The notes under the pieces are model-generated. The model was given only the letters and a program-made list of their open reading frames with translations, did no database searches and had not been told where the DNA came from. Of a stretch of DNA of 64,000 nucleotides, positions 59,081 to 64,000 are shown piece by piece (the first letter of the stretch is position 1; every line of letters begins with the position of its first letter). The stretch spans positions 62,001-126,000 of the forward strand of contig JBBPSI010000062.1 of the NCBI GenBank assembly GCA_038093515.1. The letters run 5' to 3'. This stretch comes from Butyriboletus loyo. Taxonomy: Eukaryota > Basidiomycota > Agaricomycetes > Boletales > Boletaceae. The position numbers and the translations under genes are program-made.

Positions 59081-61691
59081 CTATGATGCAGCAGTTCGCG
59101 GACGCACATGCGCAGGTGCCCCGGAAGAATAAGCACCGGTCATAGGTCTTAACGGCGATTTCTTTGTCGGGTTCAGTTCGGATGGAAGCCAGTTCGACCG
59201 TTGTGGGCTACCCAGCGACGGAGCGGCAACGGACGTTTTACTACCCCGAACGTCACTGTAACTCCCTGTTCGGGGAGCTCCCGGCGTCTTTGCCATCCGA
59301 GTCACATCGTCACTAGAATGTCTCTGATGCGACCCAGAGGAATGGGGGCTCGAATTACGACTGCTGGAATTGACCCCTTCAGAACTGTAGTTCCTAGGAA
59401 GCGAACTCGAACTTTGTAGAAGGGAGTGCTGCCCTGCGAGCCCAGTATACGAAAGAGGACGAGGGCCGAATTGATTCATCATGAATGGGGGAGTCGGAGG
59501 AAGTAAGGGTACGTCCATCCCATGAAACGGAATGCCATTGACCATTGGAATGGCAGGGAGTGGGGGAATTGGTGGGACATTCGTCCATGCATATGGGTTA
59601 AATGAAGCCCGAATATCGTATGACGGATGGAGCGACATCCCTTTGGCCGTGTCTGAGACCACAGACATGCGTCTACTGACACGTCTACCGTCCCGTCCCC
59701 TGACATCCTCTGATGACGCCGTGTGAGCAGAGTAAAGCGAGGGTGGTCTCGAGAGACTGTATTGACTTGCAGGTGTGGCCGGTACAGAGCTTGAAGGAGA
59801 GCCCTCATAAGGTGAGACGGGCGAGAAAACTAGCTCGGGTGTATTCTTGTGCGACGTATTCAGCCTCCGAAGCGAGGCATGCGCCGAATCTCGATATACA
59901 AAGCGATCTCGGTCAGGAACCCGTGAAGGAACTGACGCAGATTCGAGCAGACGCCCAGCACGAGAGGCCTCGCGTCGTGCTCGTGTGGCTTGGAGTTCCT
60001 CGGCATAAGCACGCTCCCGTTCTTCTGCCTGCTTTCTCGCCAACTCTCTAGACTTTCGTAACTTTTCCATTTCTATTCTCTCAACTTCCCGGCGAAGACG
60101 TTCTTCCTCCTGGACGACGCGCGAGACGGTCGCTGGCTGCCGCGGTTTTGATGGCTCCCTCAGGGATATCAGAGGGCGTAAGGGAGGGCGTCGAGGAGCG
60201 ACAACCCTCGGAACTCGATTTTCTTGCGGCGGAACAGTTACTCGATGATGTTCCATGGGAAACTGTGCTGCCCGTTCCCGACGTTCCCGCTCTTCTCGGA
60301 GAAATTGTGCCTTCTGTTCTTTGTTCTTCCGCATGCGAAGAACGTAGCCTAAGGGTATCTGATCGTCCTTGCCACCATCATCTGCAAACCGGACTCCTCG
60401 TTTTGGAACGAAATCGTTTGTGGCTGCAGATCCAGAAGTCGTCGGCCCGTTAGGTTTTCGTACAGCCAGTGGGACAATGCTAGGCTGAGGTGAAGGCGAC
60501 AGTTGGGCGTTGGATTGCGGCAGGGCAGATGAGGAAGAGAGCGACCCCATTTCCAATTCTTTGATTTGAGTCGCAGGAGGATCAAGATCTACGACTGGAA
60601 ATCTGAGCATCCATAATAACGCTCAAAGGAATGTACCCACTCAGAGCCAAAGGTGGCGGTGCAAATTCCAAGGCAGTATCTGCCTCCACGTCCCCGTCAC
60701 TCGCCGGCAGTGTACCAGCCAATAGCTCGAGTGGCTCCGAGAACTCCAACGCAGCCACCCCGAAGCGAGGCCCCGGAATTCGAGTGTAGATGATTTCACC
60801 GGATTCTGAGCAAGACCAGAGCTGAAGCCTATCCTCAAAGCAAGGACGAAAAACCCAATTCTCGAGGCCGCTGCTGCGAAAGCTCACAGAATCTGCCGAA
60901 GGGAAAACATCGTCCTGAAAATTCGGACGAGATTGTGGTTCCGGAGAAATCGGTTTCGATACAAGCGGGGCGATTGATGATTCAGCGGAAGGGTCTAGAC
61001 GGGTCAGATGGGCCAGAAGCGATTTTTTGTGCAATTCGGACTCCAATGTCTCACGACGGCGAAGACGTCGGGATTTATGGCACGAACGAGGGAAAGAGAT
61101 GTCATCTGACGATTGTAACAGCGGGGGCGAGGTGGGCTCGTGCACAAGACTGTTCGTGATCATAGAACATGCATTAGCACGCGCGGTGACCATTTGTTCA
61201 GGGGTGTAGGAAGGGGTGTGAATGCTGCCGGGGTTGCCGTACGGGTCATCGGACTGCGAAGACGCGTCGTCGGATTCGTTGGAGACGGGCTTTGGAGGGC
61301 AGAGACCGTTTTGGGATGATTGCCAAGGGGGGGGATGATGTTCCTCGGGAAGATCGCTGATTGTAGCGTTCTTTCCCCCTAACCGAAACTTCCAACTGCC
61401 CTTCTTGCTCGGTATGCGTGGGAGGCCGTCATCGTCGGGTGTGCGGAGGGTAGTTGAACCGCTCGATGAGGAGGATGATGAATTTGTAAGGTCGCTGGCG
61501 ACGAGGGGGGGTAGGGATGGTGGGTCTGTCGAGGAGAGATGTTTTCTCGAGAGGGAGGGGAAGGCCCTGGACTTCTTCTGAGTGAGACGGGCGCGGGAGG
61601 TATCTTCGGCTGAGGAGGTGGTGGATGGGGGGGCGTCGGACTTGTCGCTGCGCCTGGAGGAGGCGAGGAGGACAGAGGCCAGTCTGCGCAT
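59081..61691 (-). CDS. Uncharacterised, largely disordered Ser/Pro-rich protein
   Basis: No family recognised. Predicted 858 aa if exons 61691-60637 and 60602-59081 are joined (LALSG|FPVVDLDPPATQ). The joining intron (60636-60603) would be only 34 nt, far below the local norm, so the junction is doubtful: a frameshift, sequencing error or two overlapping genes are alternatives. The first part is Ser/Thr-rich with one ordered patch: LENWVFRPCFEDRLQLWSCS, then IIYTRIPGPRFGVAALEFSE. The second holds RGVRFADDGGKDDQIPLGYV, a charged coiled coil (EEERLRREVERIEMEKLRKS, about residues 510-580) and Ser/Pro/Tyr-rich sequence with no folded domain. The RGVRFADDGG...IPLGYV patch is a likely short binding motif. 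Confidence 0.75.
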
Positions 61692-61998
61692 CGGGTGGTG
61701 GTGGAGAAGAAAGGAGCGATGTGAAGTTTCTGTATGGAGTTTAGAGCATTACAAATGGGACTGACATGAGTCCCGGGCGCTCGAGTGGGAGAGGCGCAGT
61801 GCGGTACGGCAGTTTCCTACCGAATTAGCCGGCAACGACGACGAGGACAACGAGGTCAACGAGGTCAAGCTGCAAAGCGCTCGGGAGCCATTCGCACCGA
61901 CGTGTGAAGTGGCCACTCGAATGGAGATTTCATAGATCCCATGACTCAAACGACTACTTTGGACACGTTCTATGTCCCCTACCCTCTCCTCCGTGCCG
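61692..61998. other. Intergenic 307 nt upstream of the disordered-protein gene
   Basis: Lies between the RRN7 stop and the start of the disordered protein gene (both minus strand). It holds an ACGACGAGG/ACGAGGTCA repeat near 61835-61870. No gene was recognised. Confidence 0.45.
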
Positions 61999-64000
61999 TT
62001 AATCTCCCTCCCCCTCCCCCTCGCCTTCCCCTCTCTGTCCGTGCCACCACCGCACCAGTCGGCGCTCGTACCGCTCCACCACCCCACACACAAAATCGCA
62101 GTCGGTTCCCACCCATCGCGCTGACTTTTCAACGACCATTTTTAGATCTGCCGGAAGATTTCCCAGCACGTCTTTGGTGTCGTAGATTGTGTACATTTCG
62201 CCCGGCTTAAGGATGTTGATATCCCCCTCGTTTTTCTTTGTCGACGAGAGTCCCCGTCCTCTGAGATAGGGTTGCTCCCCTCCTGTCAAATCCGCAGTCC
62301 CATTCGCCAATGGAAAATAGTCGTCAACAACGCGCCGTTCTGCCCATGTGCATTTAGACCACGTTCGTCCCGGACCTCGCGAGACCACTCACCATCCCTT
62401 TTCGGGTCTACTAATACCTTTTGGCAGAAATCAAGATATCCATCTAGGGCCGTATCATCGAGATCGCCCGCAGAGCTTTAGTACCGAGATTAATATCTCC
62501 ACACAAACGATTGGCGTCATCACGAACAGAGATGCCCGGGAGCTGAACCGATGGCTGCTGACACGCCTTTCCGCGTGATCCGCTTGCTTGACGGCCGTCA
62601 AGAATTCGGTTACGGCAGGAAATGCGCATGCGGCATCATCTGAGTTTCTGGGCAGTCTGGAACAACATCAGCTCGTGAAGCGATCACTTTGCACGTAAAG
62701 ATCCCTGCCGTTGTTTCCCATCCAAGCCATACACGAATTTGAGCACTACAATGGCAGTAGCAACGAGAGCGATTTCAGGCGGAGGATTGTCGTGCTTCTG
62801 GATGTCCACGTCTCTGCTTCGTGAAAGCGCCGAGGAACCTTGGAGGGATAACCCTAAAGGAAGCACATTCCCAACCCTCTTCGTCAGGACATACAGCATG
62901 GCTAAATAACAATTCCGTCGCTGAGGAGACTCGTTTCTAAAACGAATAAGCGTACGAGTGCCACAAAAGCATTCTTGCACAACACGCCAAAGGACTGGAG
63001 CAGCATTGACTCCCGGGATGACAATGTCGAAATTGTCATAAAATCGGTTAGCGAGACGAGAGGCATGGCGATGCAAAGACAAAGTTTTTGGCGCATACTA
63101 GGCACGGATCGTTTAGCATCGGCGTAATTGATGAACGTAAGATCATACATGAGGAGACAATGCCTGGACAGCATGTTTCGTGAGGTGGCGTGTAAGGGAC
63201 GGTGGCAAGGAGCGAACATAATCGAGATACGGAAGCGAGTAAGATTCAATGGCACTGTCGGTGGATCAGCGCCATCTTTCATGCACGATAAAAGACGAGA
63301 GGCTCCGACGCGGCGTACTCGATGAAGTCCATGTAAACGACCGGCAGCCGAATGGTCCAACACGCGAGAACAAGCATGGCGATCGTGTTCTCAGGCCGAT
63401 CTGCACGACTTACAAGGAGATTTTTGGATAATGTGTGCATTTTGTTCCTGGCACGGGTCTCGTCACCCGAAGATCCATCGTCCGACGAACTGACTTCGGA
63501 ATTCTCTTCCAGGAGCACTGCAATTTCTGGGACAAGCATTTCATCTTCGCTTGAAGACGAGTTTGTGTCAGGCACAGGGGCAGCGCTCTCCAGAAAGTGG
63601 ACATTCTCAGGTCTCGCTTGACTACCGTCCCTCTTTCCGATTTCCTCGGGTGCACGCTGATACCCTTCCTGCTCACGGGTGTAATGAAAAGGCTCTGCGG
63701 GTGGTGGACTCGGAATAAGGTTAAGATGGAATGCCCACAAGTCCCTGCAAATTGTCTGGCACAATGGATATGCTTATGATATCAACAAGTCCCAAGGGCC
63801 GACACACCTCGAACTCGGGAGGGAGATTCCAGAGTGCTATCAATGCCACAACTTGTTTCCGAAAGAGAAGTTGGAGACATTGATAGTAATGAAAACGGGC
63901 TCTGTCGCCGTGATAGACTGGATCTCGGTGGTCAGCATCTAGCGTGAGTGGGTCGAGGATCGCGTACGTTTCGGGTCCACTCCACTCGCCCTTTCCTTCT
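61999..64000 (-). CDS. RRN7: RNA polymerase I initiation factor Rrn7/TAF1B, N-terminus outside window
   Basis: C-terminal 557 residues visible; exons 64000-63808, 63755-63319, 63254-63149, 63097-62695, 62639-62528, 62475-62393 and 62339-61999. Core-factor subunit with a TFIIB-like fold that recruits Pol I to rDNA promoters. Landmarks: DHRDPVYHGDRARFHYYQCL, WNLPPEFETICRDLWAFHL, LVLACWTIRLPVVYMDF, SLPYLDYVRSLPPSLTRHLT, ALVATAIVVLKFVYGLDGKQ and LDGYLDFCQKVLV. The zinc ribbon expected at the N-terminus is beyond the right edge. An acidic Ser-rich insertion (63450-63600) interrupts the first cyclin-like repeat. Exon 62475-62393 was placed by the frame that yields GDLDDTALDGYLDF. Confidence 0.88.

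Noticed and set aside
60582..61691. Separate 369-aa gene ending at 60582
   Set aside because: The neighbouring ORF starts within it on the same strand and a GT...AG joint connects both; treated as one uncertain gene.

Overview
The window is nuclear DNA of a filamentous basidiomycete, most likely an Agaricomycete. Protein-coding genes sit on both strands almost without gaps, about one per 2.1 kb. Nearly all are cut by short introns (about 45-75 nt, GT-AG or occasionally GC-AG, with CTAAC/CTGAC-like branch sites). The protein set is typical fungal housekeeping. No CRISPR array, prophage, transposon, rRNA or tRNA gene was recognised. I spliced thirty genes by hand. In each, the exons keep one reading frame through family motifs to a stop codon, so most models are firm, although no transcript or database evidence was available.

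Layout. 1-15.5 kb: 3'-truncated GH18 chitinase (-), WTAP/Mum2-like m6A-complex protein (-), class I DNA photolyase (+), phosducin-like/TXNDC9 protein (+), Dom34/Pelota (+), URA3 (-), Pus7 (+) and an MFS transporter (+). 15.7-22.9 kb: MIPC synthase (-), Swt1-like PIN endonuclease (-), Pcf11 (-) and ribosomal protein L9 (+). 23-34 kb: Ste14 methyltransferase (-), mitochondrial EF-G2 (+), an uncharacterised acidic protein (-), xylitol dehydrogenase (-) and methionine synthase (+). 34.2-43.6 kb: one giant gene (-) for a 2,819-aa FMP27/Hobbit-type bridge-like lipid-transfer protein. 43.7-52.6 kb: ribosomal protein L6 (-), pyrimidine 5'-nucleotidase (+), PHAF1-like protein (-), DNA polymerase epsilon subunit 2 (+), Cox18 (+) and AP-1 sigma (+). 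52.7-64 kb: Rex3 exonuclease (-), ceramide synthase (+), Gfd2-like RNase H-fold protein (-), CENP-A (+), a large disordered protein (-) and the C-terminal part of Pol I factor Rrn7/TAF1B, which runs off the right edge (-).

The genes are not one pathway but share themes: RNA processing and quality control (WTAP, Dom34, Pus7, Swt1, Pcf11, Rex3, Gfd2-like, Rrn7), sphingolipid and lipid handling (MIPC synthase, ceramide synthase, FMP27) and DNA/chromosome maintenance (photolyase, Dpb2, CENP-A). Head-to-head pairs are extremely close (44, 68, 91 and 104 nt between start codons), so several promoters must be shared.

No new multi-gene system was found. The most interesting observations are: a long overlapping out-of-frame ORF whose ATG lies 31 nt upstream of the CENP-A ATG; an apparent excess of GC-AG introns (six of roughly 160); 17-nt microexons; an apparent 34-nt intron in an uncharacterised gene; a 315-nt structured intron in PCF11; a CGG-N5-CCG palindrome before the xylitol dehydrogenase gene; and two uncharacterised conserved-looking proteins.
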